Positions 1 to 6,533 of a stretch of 8,771 bases of DNA are shown piece after piece. Source of the stretch: Oscillospiraceae bacterium (GTDB lineage: Bacteria; Bacillota; Clostridia; Oscillospirales; Ruminococcaceae). Position numbers and translations under genes: made by a program. Position 1 is the stretch's first letter. Every line of letters begins with the position of its first letter. The notes under the pieces are model-generated. The model was given only the letters and a program-made list of their open reading frames with translations, made no database searches and had not been told where the DNA came from. The stretch covers positions 1-8,771 of the forward strand of contig CAAGDZ010000172.1 in assembly GCA_900768735.1 (NCBI GenBank). Reading direction: 5' to 3'.

Positions 1-1
1 T

Positions 2-883
2 AACGAATGCCGCGAAAAGCTTGAAAAACTCATTGACAAGATCTGCTATGACTTCAATTATTACACTCCCCGTATGTATCGTGAAAAAGCAAGAAAAGAT
101 TATCTCAGTCTGGCAAAGTGTAAGAAACGTCCTGCAAAACGTATCCGCAAGGCTGTTAAGCAGCAGCTTCAATATGTGCGCCGTGACCTGAAATATGTTG
201 ATGAATTTCTTGCTTTGGATGATGTTAAGCTTACGGAAAAACAGTCTGAAGTGCTTGATGTGATACGCAAGGTTTATGAACAGCAGAGGTTTATGTTTGA
301 TAACAAAACACATTCTGTAGAAAACAGGATCGTAAGCATCAGTCAGCCGTTTATTCGTCCGATTGTCAGAGGCAAGGCAAAATCACCCGTTGAATTCGGA
401 GCAAAGCTTGATCTGTCTGTTGATGAAAACGGAATGGCTCGTGTTGAAAAGCTTTCGTTTGATGCTTACAATGAGAGTGAAGTTCTGAAAACTGCTGTCG
501 AGAATTACAAAAAGCGAACGGGGCATTATCCCGAGAGAGTTCTTGTAGATCAGATCTACAGAAACAGAACAAATCTGAACTTCTGTAAAGAGCATGTAAT
601 CAGACTTTCCGGCAAAAGGCTCGGCAGACCGAAGCAGCAGGAAACCGACAAAAAAACCGAATACAAGGACAACACAGACCGTATTGAAGTTGAGCGCAAG
701 TTCAGTCTTGCAAAGCGTAAATTCGGTCTTGGTTTGCTGTACACAAAACTAAAAAATACAACAGAAGCTTCTATACTTCTGTCTGTGATAGCTATGAACA
801 TTGACCGCCTGGTGGCAATGTTTATGCGCTTGATTCGGATTTTGGTGTTTTGTGACCCGGACTTGGAACTGTGGGGTTATTGA
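2..883 (+). CDS. IS5-like DDE transposase, C-terminal part (5' end outside window)
   Basis: The frame is open from base 2, before the first internal ATG at 74, so the gene enters from the left edge and only the C-terminal ~293 residues are visible. The visible part begins NECREKLEKLIDKICYDF, which in related IS5-group transposases lies just after the first catalytic Asp; that Asp is therefore outside the window. The middle has the RNase H-fold stretch VENRIVSISQPFIRPIVRGK and a second acidic site near VLVDQIYRNRTN. The C-terminal catalytic Glu sits in R-IEV-E-RKFSLA-K, an exact R(3)E(6)K signature of IS5/IS4-type DDE enzymes. A long basic, helical insertion (KKRPAKRIRKAVKQQLQYVRRDL) lies between the first and second Asp. 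The protein would cut and join IS ends. It ends in TGA with no frameshift, so it may be intact. Family call is firm; the exact IS name is not. Confidence 0.88.
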   Translation, partial: NECREKLEKLIDKICYDFNYYTPRMYREKARKDYLSLAKCKKRPAKRIRKAVKQQLQYVRRDLKYVDEFLALDDVKLTEKQSEVLDVIRKVYEQQRFMFDNKTHSVENRIVSISQPFIRPIVRGKAKSPVEFGAKLDLSVDENGMARVEKLSFDAYNESEVLKTAVENYKKRTGHYPERVLVDQIYRNRTNLNFCKEHVIRLSGKRLGRPKQQETDKKTEYKDNTDRIEVERKFSLAKRKFGLGLLYTKLKNTTEASILLSVIAMNIDRLVAMFMRLIRILVFCDPDLELWGY

Positions 884-894
884 GGAGAGACTAA

Positions 895-938
895 CTATCT
901 CTCAATATATATCTATCTCCATAACTAAAAACTATCTC
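895..938 (+). repeat. Three CTATCTC direct repeats downstream of the transposase
   Basis: The heptamer CTATCTC occurs at 895-901, 913-919 and 932-938, spaced 18 and 19 bases apart, starting 12 bases after the transposase stop. The first copy also forms the right arm of a GAGAGA/TCTCTC inverted repeat (885-890 with 898-903). The location fits the subterminal region of the IS right end, where transposase-binding repeats can occur. The terminal inverted repeat cannot be defined because the left end of the element is not in the window. The region is pyrimidine-rich, so chance is a real alternative. Confidence 0.4.
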
Positions 939-963
939 AAACAATTCGCATCATTTCCACTTG

Positions 964-972
964 AAGGAGGTG
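964..972 (+). promoter_or_regulatory. Very strong Shine-Dalgarno (AAGGAGGTG) without a standard start codon
   Basis: AAGGAGGTG is a nine-base perfect complement of the 3' end of 16S rRNA, yet no ATG, GTG or TTG lies at the expected distance in an open frame. The best placed triplet is ATT at 982, 11 bases after AGGAGG, opening a short frame that runs to the lipoprotein start. Either a rare ATT start is used, an ATG was mutated, or the site is a relic of a gene disturbed by the neighbouring IS. Confidence 0.5.
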
Positions 973-981
973 GTTGCTAAA

Positions 982-1062
982 ATTAAAGATTACCCTGTTC
1001 GCACCTTTGTCAAATTGCAGAGAACTTTCTACAATGAAGGCGAAAGGAACGAATCGCAATGA
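982..1062 (+). CDS. Short unknown ORF coupled to the lipoprotein start (start uncertain)
   Basis: From ATT at 982 the frame encodes IKDYPVRTFVKLQRTFYN followed by EGERNESQ and a TGA at 1060-1062. That stop overlaps the lipoprotein ATG (1059-1061) in the sequence ATGA, the classical arrangement for translational coupling. The frame is open further upstream to 925, so it could instead be the C-terminal tail of a gene cut by the IS insertion. The strong Shine-Dalgarno at 964-972 argues for a start nearby. The product is basic and 26 residues long; I recognise no family. This could be a leader peptide, a remnant, or chance. Confidence 0.27.
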   Translation: MKDYPVRTFVKLQRTFYNEGERNESQ

Positions 1063-4000
1063 AAAACAAAATCTTATGCTTTGGCTTGGTTCTCATTTTC
1101 CTTGCTTCAATATGCGGATGTAATGCAGAAAAAGCCGATGTTTTGGAAAGTTCGGATATAGCCGACTGTTCTTCTTCGGTGAGTAATACGGAAACTTCCG
1201 ATGAAACGGATACGACCGTAGAAATTGAACCTGAAAAAGCAACAGAAACGGCGAAAACATCTTTTGAGCCGACATCGGAAAGTAACGACTGTGCATAGTT
1301 ATTGTTGCCGCTGTAATACGCCCTGACGGTAATCTTGCCGGTGGTCTTGTAGCTTACGGTACCGGTGGCTGCGTCGATAGCCGGATAGTCTGCACTGTCG
1401 GTTGCAATCGGTTCGCCGTTTATATCAGCCACAGAATAAATCGAATATACAATATCGCCTTTGCTGTCGGTCTGTACCGAATCCGCGGTCAACGTATTGG
1501 TAAAGGTTCTGTTGTTGTAATCGTAGATTATCTCGGGATTGATTTGTGAAAACTCGGGCTTGTTTGCGGTATCCTTATTGACGGTAAGTACATATCCCGA
1601 CTCTGCCGACTGAATATAATTTCCGTTTCCGGCACAGTACGCCTTTACCGTGATGGTTCCGGCTGTCTTATATGTAACCGTTCCGTTTGCGTCAATCGCA
1701 GGATAATTTATGTCGCCTTCCGGAATGATATTGCCGCTGCTGTCGGTAGCCGAAGCTATTGAATACGCAATCTGACCTTTATCCGGCTGTGCCGAATCAG
1801 AAACCAGCTGGTTTTTATATGTCTTATCGGATAATTTGTAGGTTATTACGGGAACAGAGTCACCGAACACAGGTGCGTTTGCGGTATTCTTATTTATTGT
1901 AAGAACGTATTCCGCTGTGCCGGACTGACCGTAATTGTTGTTGCCGCTGTAATATGCCTTTACGGTAATCTTACCGGCAATCCTGTAGGTAACGGTTCCT
2001 GTAGCCACGTCAATAGCGGGATAGTCCAGGCTGCCTGCGGGAATAGGATTGTTGTTTGCGTCAACTGCCGAAGCTATAGAATATACTATAGTTCCCTTGT
2101 TGTCGGTCTGGATTGAATCCGTGACCAACGCGTTGTCAAAGGTTTTGTTGCTGTAGTTATAGACTATCACGGGAGAAGTCTGTGAAAATACCGGCTTGTT
2201 AGCGGTATCTTTATCGATAGTAAGCACATACTGCGACTCGGCAGACTGCTTATAATTGTCGTTTGCCGCATAATATGCCTTTACCGTAATAGTTCCGGCT
2301 GTCTTATAAGTAACATTTCCGTTTGCGTCTATTTCGGGATAATATTCGCTGTCGGAAGATATAGGATTGTTGCTGCTATCGGCAGCGGAAGCAATATAAT
2401 ATACGATATTTCCTATGCCGGACGGAAGTGAAGCAGTAATGACCTGATTTGAATAAGTCATATCGGATGAGCTGTACACTATTGTGGGATTTGAATTGCG
2501 GAACGCAGGAGCGTCGGTATCCGCTTTATTTATCTTAAGAACGTATCCCGACTCCTCGGACTCGGTGTACCTGTCGTTTCCGCTGAAATATGCCTTTACG
2601 GTAACAGTACCGGCTGTCTTGTAGGTAATCTTGCCGTTGCTGTCAATTGAGGGATATTTATCGCTGTCGGCGGGAATTTCGTTGTTGTTTATATCGGCTG
2701 CCGAAACGATTGAATATACAATAAGGCCTATATCGGACGGTACATTACTCAGTATAAGCGCGTTTGTATATGTGCTGTCAGATGCGTCATATACCGTCAC
2801 AGGCGCAGAGCTTGTGAATACGGGAGCATCTGAATCCGCTTTTTTTATCGTAAGAACATATTCCGACTCCGCGGACTCATTATAATAATCATTCTCGGCA
2901 TAATACGCCTTTACGGTAATCTTGCCTGCCGTCTTGTATGTGAGCTTTCCTGTTGTCTCATCAATAACCGGATAGTTTTCGCTGTGGTCTGATATAGCTT
3001 CGTTATCACTATCGACCGCAGAAGCAATATAATATACAAGGCTGCCCTTGCTTGACTGCTCAGAATCTTCCTTTACCTCATTTGAATAAGTGTTGTCGAC
3101 GTAATTATATGAAATCTCGTCAGAGTCCGCAGTAGTGAACACGGGTTTATTCTGCTCTGCCTTTACAACTCTGATTTTATATGTAATCTGCTTTGCCGCA
3201 TAGTCATCGTCCTCTGCAATCTCCGCGGCTATCACGGCAAAAGCGTCGTCTGCACAGGGCATTATGCCGGTAACCGTGGCGTCGCTTTTAAGCGAAACAT
3301 AATTTTCGCCTCTGATAATTCTGTAGGTTACAGTAGCATCGGGTCTGTTGTCACTCTTTGCGGTGTTTACAAAGCTCTTCGCGTACTTTACTTCAAAAAC
3401 ATCGGAGGATTCGGGTTCGCTTTTGGTGAATACGAAAGAATCATCGTCAGCCTTTGCGTCCATGCTTATGTTAAGAGGCTGATTGCTGTCAAATACCAGA
3501 TTCTCGGCGCTTTTATCAATATATCCCGACGCTTTTGCGGTATATGAATATTCTTTTCCTTTATACAATGAAACCGTGCAGGTACCGTCGTCGCCGGTGG
3601 TGACATTTTCGCTTGTATAACCGGAAAATTCGACATCAGCGCCTGCTATGGCATTATCGCCGCATTTTACCGAAACCGGTATTTCTATCTTTTCTATCGA
3701 AGTGATAGTCACGTTGGTGTTGCCGACAACATCGTTTATTATCTCATCGGCAACCGAACCGTCCTCATAACCTAATTTGGTAGCTGTAACTCTGAGCTTT
3801 ACATCCGAATCGTAAGCTTCCTGAAGTAATGCGGATGTAATTTCGGTTATATACACTATGCCGTCTGAGTTGCTTACCGTGCTGTTGCTGACAGCCAAAT
3901 CTTCGTGTCCGTCAACGGTGATGGAATAGCTTACATTTACGCCGCTTATATATTCTCCGTTTTCATCCTTAACCGTCACGGAATAGTAATCCGTAGTGCT

Positions 4001-4114
4001 GTCGCCGGGGACTGCCGCCGCAAGCAGAACGTCGGTCGGCAATATCACGACTGCCATAATCACTGCTAAAAGTGCGGCTAAAAGCCTGTTTAACAGTTTT
4101 GAACTGATTTTCAT
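1010..4114 (-). CDS. Secreted multi-repeat surface protein, C-terminus truncated
   Basis: The start chosen is ATG at 4114, preceded by AGAGAGG eight bases upstream; a TTG 33 bases earlier is open but lacks such a site. Residues 1-34 form a signal peptide (basic MKISSKLLNR, hydrophobic core, AAA before VPGDS). Residues ~40-140 and ~143-222 resemble carboxypeptidase-regulatory or Cna-B-like beta modules (VTVKDENGEYISGVNVSY; VKCGDNAIAGADVEFSG). Residues ~223-322 are a divergent Ig-like domain. From ~323 on there are six ~105-residue repeats, the last incomplete, each with PVF, a VYSIASA-like strand, YP-ID, YKTAGTITVKAYY, GNxNY and YVLTINK. At ~residue 942 the native sequence stops; the remaining ~93 residues are antisense of the lipoprotein gene and end at 1010. 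No sortase motif, membrane anchor or dockerin is present, so the natural C-terminus is lost. Likely an adhesin or stalk protein; ligand unknown. Confidence 0.85.
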   Translation of the reverse strand: MKISSKLLNRLLAALLAVIMAVVILPTDVLLAAAVPGDSTTDYYSVTVKDENGEYISGVNVSYSITVDGHEDLAVSNSTVSNSDGIVYITEITSALLQEAYDSDVKLRVTATKLGYEDGSVADEIINDVVGNTNVTITSIEKIEIPVSVKCGDNAIAGADVEFSGYTSENVTTGDDGTCTVSLYKGKEYSYTAKASGYIDKSAENLVFDSNQPLNISMDAKADDDSFVFTKSEPESSDVFEVKYAKSFVNTAKSDNRPDATVTYRIIRGENYVSLKSDATVTGIMPCADDAFAVIAAEIAEDDDYAAKQITYKIRVVKAEQNKPVFTTADSDEISYNYVDNTYSNEVKEDSEQSSKGSLVYYIASAVDSDNEAISDHSENYPVIDETTGKLTYKTAGKITVKAYYAENDYYNESAESEYVLTIKKADSDAPVFTSSAPVTVYDASDSTYTNALILSNVPSDIGLIVYSIVSAADINNNEIPADSDKYPSIDSNGKITYKTAGTVTVKAYFSGNDRYTESEESGYVLKINKADTDAPAFRNSNPTIVYSSSDMTYSNQVITASLPSGIGNIVYYIASAADSSNNPISSDSEYYPEIDANGNVTYKTAGTITVKAYYAANDNYKQSAESQYVLTIDKDTANKPVFSQTSPVIVYNYSNKTFDNALVTDSIQTDNKGTIVYSIASAVDANNNPIPAGSLDYPAIDVATGTVTYRIAGKITVKAYYSGNNNYGQSGTAEYVLTINKNTANAPVFGDSVPVITYKLSDKTYKNQLVSDSAQPDKGQIAYSIASATDSSGNIIPEGDINYPAIDANGTVTYKTAGTITVKAYCAGNGNYIQSAESGYVLTVNKDTANKPEFSQINPEIIYDYNNRTFTNTLTADSVQTDSKGDIVYSIYSVADINGEPIATDSADYPAIDAATGTVSYKTTGKITVRAYYSGNNNYAQSLLSDVGSKDVFAVSVAFSGSISTVVSVSSEVSVLLTEEEQSAISELSKTSAFSALHPHIEARKMRTKPKHKILFFIAIRSFRLHCRKFSAI
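1059..1298 (+). pseudogene. Lipoprotein, N-terminal part only (3' end lost at junction)
   Basis: The ATG at 1059 is preceded by AAAGGA (1043-1048). The product starts MKNKILCFGLVLIFLAS and then ICGC, a lipobox with Cys21 as the probable lipidation site, so it would be exported and anchored to the membrane surface. After the Cys comes a Ser/Thr/Glu-rich flexible linker (SSDIADCSSSVSNTETSDET) of the kind that precedes a folded domain in clostridial lipoproteins. No folded domain follows: the frame stops at 1298, about 4 codons after the sequence becomes the antisense of the repeat-protein gene. About 76 native codons remain. The original function cannot be told. The truncation is inferred from the abrupt junction and from the missing domain; a short Ser/Thr-rich lipoprotein ending here by chance is less likely. 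Confidence 0.65.
1284..1291. other. Breakpoint joining lipoprotein 5' end to repeat-protein 3' side
   Basis: To the right, the minus strand matches the repeat consensus YYSGNNNYAQS closely, as in the other copies. To the left of about base 1287 the expected continuation (AES-YVLTINK, as in five other copies) disappears and the sequence becomes the plus-strand lipoprotein gene. The bases GACTG at 1287-1291 fit the repeat gene and may also have belonged to the lipoprotein gene, so a few bases of microhomology are possible. No target duplication or IS end is visible at the point itself. Confidence 0.7.
1288..3146 (-). repeat. Six ~315-bp coding repeats (Ig/MBG-like domains)
   Basis: The codons for the TAGTITVKAYY strand recur near 1330, 1650, 1965, 2288, 2602 and 2917, a period of about 315 bases or 105 residues. 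Each unit ends with GNxNYxQS(A)ES-YVLxIxK and a short acidic or Asn linker (ADSDAP, DTANKP, NTANAP). Copies fall into two linker classes: copies 1-2 end in KAD and copies 3-5 in KDT or KNT, suggesting successive duplications. DNA identity between copies is visibly high in patches but not perfect. Such arrays can change copy number by recombination. Confidence 0.85.
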
Positions 4115-4159
4115 CTTTTCTACCTCTCTTGATAATTTTATATTCAAGCGTTTTCCTTT

Positions 4160-4187
4160 AATCTAAAACGCATATAAAAGCCGTCAA
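4160..4187 (-). promoter_or_regulatory. Putative sigma-A promoter of the repeat-protein gene
   Basis: On the minus strand TTGACG (4187-4182) is followed after 16 bases by TAGATT (4165-4160), giving a start near 4153 and a ~40-base leader before ATG 4114. The -35 matches 5 of 6 and the -10 matches 4 of 6 consensus bases. The 85-base gap after the upstream gene also suits a separate promoter. Read-through from the kinase operon is equally possible, as no convincing terminator lies in the gap. Confidence 0.45.
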
Positions 4188-4199
4188 TCGTAAAAACGG

Positions 4200-4742
4200 T
4201 TAAGTAATAACCTCCGTGCTGCCGACAAAACCGATTTCGGTTTCAATCTTAAAGCTGCCGGAATAAGCCGTCCTAAAATCAGGCGCTGCCATATCGGACA
4301 AAACGGTCGTTTCGCCGGCGTAGCCTGCCGACGGGTTGCCTTGCGGTTCTGACAGAACCGTTGTGACATTTTCGGTTGTCTGTGCGGCATTTAAGACTGT
4401 TGTTACTTCTCCCTGATACTCGCTCAGCTTAACGGTTGAGCTTTGCTCGCCCGCAGCCGGAGTGCCTATTTTCATTGTTTTCGGTCTGAGCTGACCTGAC
4501 AGGGTTATTTTATCGGTAGGTCTTCCGCTTTCATCGTTCAAAGCCCCGGGTCTTGCCGCATCGTCGGAAAACTCATTCTGTCTGCGTATATCTTTGATAG
4601 CCTTGCGCGCGGTAGCTCCCGTAATATCACCGATAGCTTTTTTTATATCCAAAACGAAAAACAATGCAATTGCAATAAGAGCGAACACTACCGCTATTAT
4701 GTATGAAACAACGGAAAGCGTTTGTAAAAGCTCAACGGTCAT
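4200..4742 (-). CDS. Small single-pass membrane protein with TTVL motifs, coupled to the kinase
   Basis: This 180-residue protein starts at ATG 4742, overlapping the kinase stop as TAATG. Its ribosome site AAAGGAGG lies inside the kinase C-terminal codons, so translation is probably coupled. Residues ~10-31 form one membrane segment (SYIIAVVFALIAIALFFVL), followed by a conserved-looking basic helix GATARKAIKDIRRQNE (42-57). The rest is low-complexity and probably disordered and cytosolic. It holds TTVL at 114-117, 127-130 and 145-148, and a related SSTVKL at 101-106. The C-terminus is FKIETEIGFVGSTEVIT. From memory, similar clostridial membrane proteins with a TARK-x-I-x-x-IR motif and an acidic EVI-type tail exist without a known function. 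TTVL-type threonines near acidic residues resemble phosphorylation or FHA-docking sites, so a substrate or scaffold role for the adjacent kinase is inferred, not shown. Confidence 0.8.
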   Translation of the reverse strand: MTVELLQTLSVVSYIIAVVFALIAIALFFVLDIKKAIGDITGATARKAIKDIRRQNEFSDDAARPGALNDESGRPTDKITLSGQLRPKTMKIGTPAAGEQSSTVKLSEYQGEVTTVLNAAQTTENVTTVLSEPQGNPSAGYAGETTVLSDMAAPDFRTAYSGSFKIETEIGFVGSTEVIT

Positions 4743-6436
4743 TATTTTTCTCCTCCTTTATCGGTGCCGTATGCCGAAGTAATCATTTTTTCGGTATCAG
4801 CCAGCAGTCCCTGCGTATACGCCTTCTTTTCTTCGGTCTTTTCGGAGCTGGGAGTTATACTGCCGGTTGTATCGGATATTGATTTCAGCACTGACAAAAG
4901 CTCTTCCTCGGTAACGCCGTCCTTTTTGAAGCTTGTGGCATACTGTGCTATTGCGCCTCTGGAAAACTCAAGCAATTCAAGGCGTACTATTTCGCTTTCG
5001 TTTTCATTGGCTGCCACGGTATCCAGAAGCTCTTTTATGTTATTGTAAAGCGACCTGTACATATCCTTGTCGTTTGCTTCGGTGATATTGCTGTCGTAAT
5101 CCCGGTAGAAGACGCCGATATTCAGATATACCTTTGCCATATTCAGATTTTCATAATTTTCGGGAGAATTGTCCAGAACGTTCTGGAACCATTGGATTGA
5201 GCTTATGGCGCGGGTAACGACATTGTTGCCGTAATCGTAATAGTACCAGTAAAGCTTTCCTGTGTTGAAGCAGACTTCCGTATACGCCTCGGAGTCTGCC
5301 TTGAGCTGAGCTGTATTGTTTACTATGTATTTCGTAAGCTGATTTGCTTCATCTACCGAAAATACGCCGTCTTCCTTATAGGTCTGGATAAGTCCGAGAT
5401 ATGCTCTTTTGTCGCCCGATTTATTCGGAATTTCTATACACTCTCCGTACAGCTCTAATTTCTTATCATATTCGGTAGTAATCGAGGCTTCGTACAGAAG
5501 GTCCTGATAATTGTCTGTCGCCATCTGATCTGAAATCAGATTCAAGCCAAGTCCGCACAAGCCGAAAACAAGCACTGAGATAAGCGCAGACGCAAATATG
5601 CCTACCTTTCTCTTCTGCTTCTTTTTGTACTTATCATCTATTTCTTCGTAATGGTCAAGCGCATACATCAGCTCCGCTGCCGACTGATACCTGTCGTCGG
5701 GGTTTCGCTGAGTACACTTGAGTATTATCTTTTCCAGTCCGCTGGAAAGCGCGGGGTTTATCTGCCGTATGGGCTGCATCTCGTACGGCGGCTCACTTGG
5801 GTTGCAGCCTGTGACAAGATGATAAAGGGTTGCACCGAGACCGTAAATATCGGTTCTCGCGTCGGTCTGACCCATTCCGCCGAACTGCTCCGGAGCCGCA
5901 TAGCCTATAGTTCCGAGACAGGTCGTATCCGCAAGATTTTTTTCTTTGAACTCTCTTGCCGTTCCGAAATCTATGAGCGCAACATTACCGTCAGGCTTCA
6001 GCATTATATTTGCGGGCTTCATATCTCTGTAAATTATAGGCGGCTGTCGTGAATGGAGGTATCCCAGCACATCGCACAGCTGTTTTGCCCACTCGATTAC
6101 ATAATTCTGTGGCTGTGCGCCGTATTCGGCAAGCGCCTTGCTGAGCGCATTTCCCTGGATATAATCCATTATGATTATGAATGAATCGCCGGTATCAATT
6201 ACATCTATGATACTCGGAAGGTTAGGATGGCTGAGCTTTTTGAGTATATCGGTTTCAGCGACAAGGCCTTGCTTGACCGCTTCAAAATCCAGCACGCCAT
6301 CCTTGCGTACCTCTTTGACTGCCCATGTTTTATTTGCTTTTTCGTTGATGGCCATATAGACGACGCTCATGCCGCCCTGACCTACCTTGATCAGGATTTT
6401 ATACTTTCCGTCAACAAGAGAGCCTATCTCAAGCAT
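4742..6436 (-). CDS. Transmembrane Hanks-type Ser/Thr protein kinase with extracytoplasmic helical sensor
   Basis: The kinase domain covers residues ~12-265. It has the glycine loop GQGGMSVVY (19-27), AVK with Lys41, the alpha-C Glu61, the catalytic loop YRDMKPAN (Asp138, Asn143), DFG at 156-158, activation-loop Thr171, Thr172 and Thr176, and APE at 181-183. All key residues are present, so it should be active. A basic stretch (KYKKKQKRK, 269-277) precedes one membrane segment (278-301). Residues 302-564 lie outside the cell, are helical and aromatic-rich, and look TPR-like (AKVYLNIGVFYRDY; EVCFNTGKLYWYYYDYGNN). PASTA repeats, usual in Firmicute PrkC/PknB, are absent. The start at 6436 has AAGGGGTG just upstream. 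Eleven bases before it lies the stop of a phosphatase remnant, a common kinase-phosphatase pairing. The operon promoter is not visible and was probably lost with the phosphatase 5' part. Confidence 0.93.
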   Translation of the reverse strand: MLEIGSLVDGKYKILIKVGQGGMSVVYMAINEKANKTWAVKEVRKDGVLDFEAVKQGLVAETDILKKLSHPNLPSIIDVIDTGDSFIIIMDYIQGNALSKALAEYGAQPQNYVIEWAKQLCDVLGYLHSRQPPIIYRDMKPANIMLKPDGNVALIDFGTAREFKEKNLADTTCLGTIGYAAPEQFGGMGQTDARTDIYGLGATLYHLVTGCNPSEPPYEMQPIRQINPALSSGLEKIILKCTQRNPDDRYQSAAELMYALDHYEEIDDKYKKKQKRKVGIFASALISVLVFGLCGLGLNLISDQMATDNYQDLLYEASITTEYDKKLELYGECIEIPNKSGDKRAYLGLIQTYKEDGVFSVDEANQLTKYIVNNTAQLKADSEAYTEVCFNTGKLYWYYYDYGNNVVTRAISSIQWFQNVLDNSPENYENLNMAKVYLNIGVFYRDYDSNITEANDKDMYRSLYNNIKELLDTVAANENESEIVRLELLEFSRGAIAQYATSFKKDGVTEEELLSVLKSISDTTGSITPSSEKTEEKKAYTQGLLADTEKMITSAYGTDKGGEK

Positions 6437-6447
6437 ATATTCACCCC

Positions 6448-6530
6448 TTAATGCGACCGGAACGTTCTCAGTGTAACTACCGTAATGTTGTCACGTTCCT
6501 GTCTGTTTTTACAAAGCTCTATCAAAGCTA
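6448..6530 (-). pseudogene. C-terminal remnant of a PP2C-family protein phosphatase
   Basis: Reading leftward from about 6530 the frame encodes LALIELCKNRQERDNITVV then TLRTFRSH and TAA at 6448-6450. The DNITVV motif, preceded by an amphipathic helix, is typical of the end of PPM/PP2C phosphatases of the Stp/PrpC type, where this Asp binds a metal ion. Only ~25 codons survive; a family member needs ~240. The frame stays open to 6555 but residues before LALIEL come from the integrase gene in another frame. The position immediately upstream of the kinase is where clostridial operons carry the partner phosphatase. No start codon or ribosome site is available, so it is not expected to be made. 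The call rests on a short motif plus context. Confidence 0.72.
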
Positions 6531-6533
6531 GGG
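6526..6533. other. Breakpoint joining integrase 5' part to phosphatase 3' part
   Basis: On the minus strand the integrase frame runs to EMSKSGTSP and stops at TAG (6530-6528). In a second frame the PP2C tail begins at about the same point. Both genes are on the minus strand and both are broken here, so the point is a fusion of two incomplete genes and not an intergenic boundary. Exact position is uncertain by several bases because no intact parent of either gene is available. Confidence 0.7.

Noticed and set aside
885..903. GAGAGA/TCTCTC hairpin as transposase terminator
   Set aside because: The stem is six weak pairs and no T tract follows on the plus strand.
1288..3146. CRISPR-like array from the regular repeats
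   Set aside because: The period is ~315 bases, the copies are diverged and continuously coding, and there are no unique short spacers.
4115..4147. TTG start 11 codons upstream for the repeat protein
   Set aside because: The ATG at 4114 has AGAGAGG at good spacing and begins a standard signal peptide; the extension adds acidic residues before it.
4182..4200. CCGT/ACGG hairpin as terminator of the TTVL-protein gene
   Set aside because: The stem is only four pairs with an 11-base loop, and the sequence overlaps the better supported -35 of the next gene.
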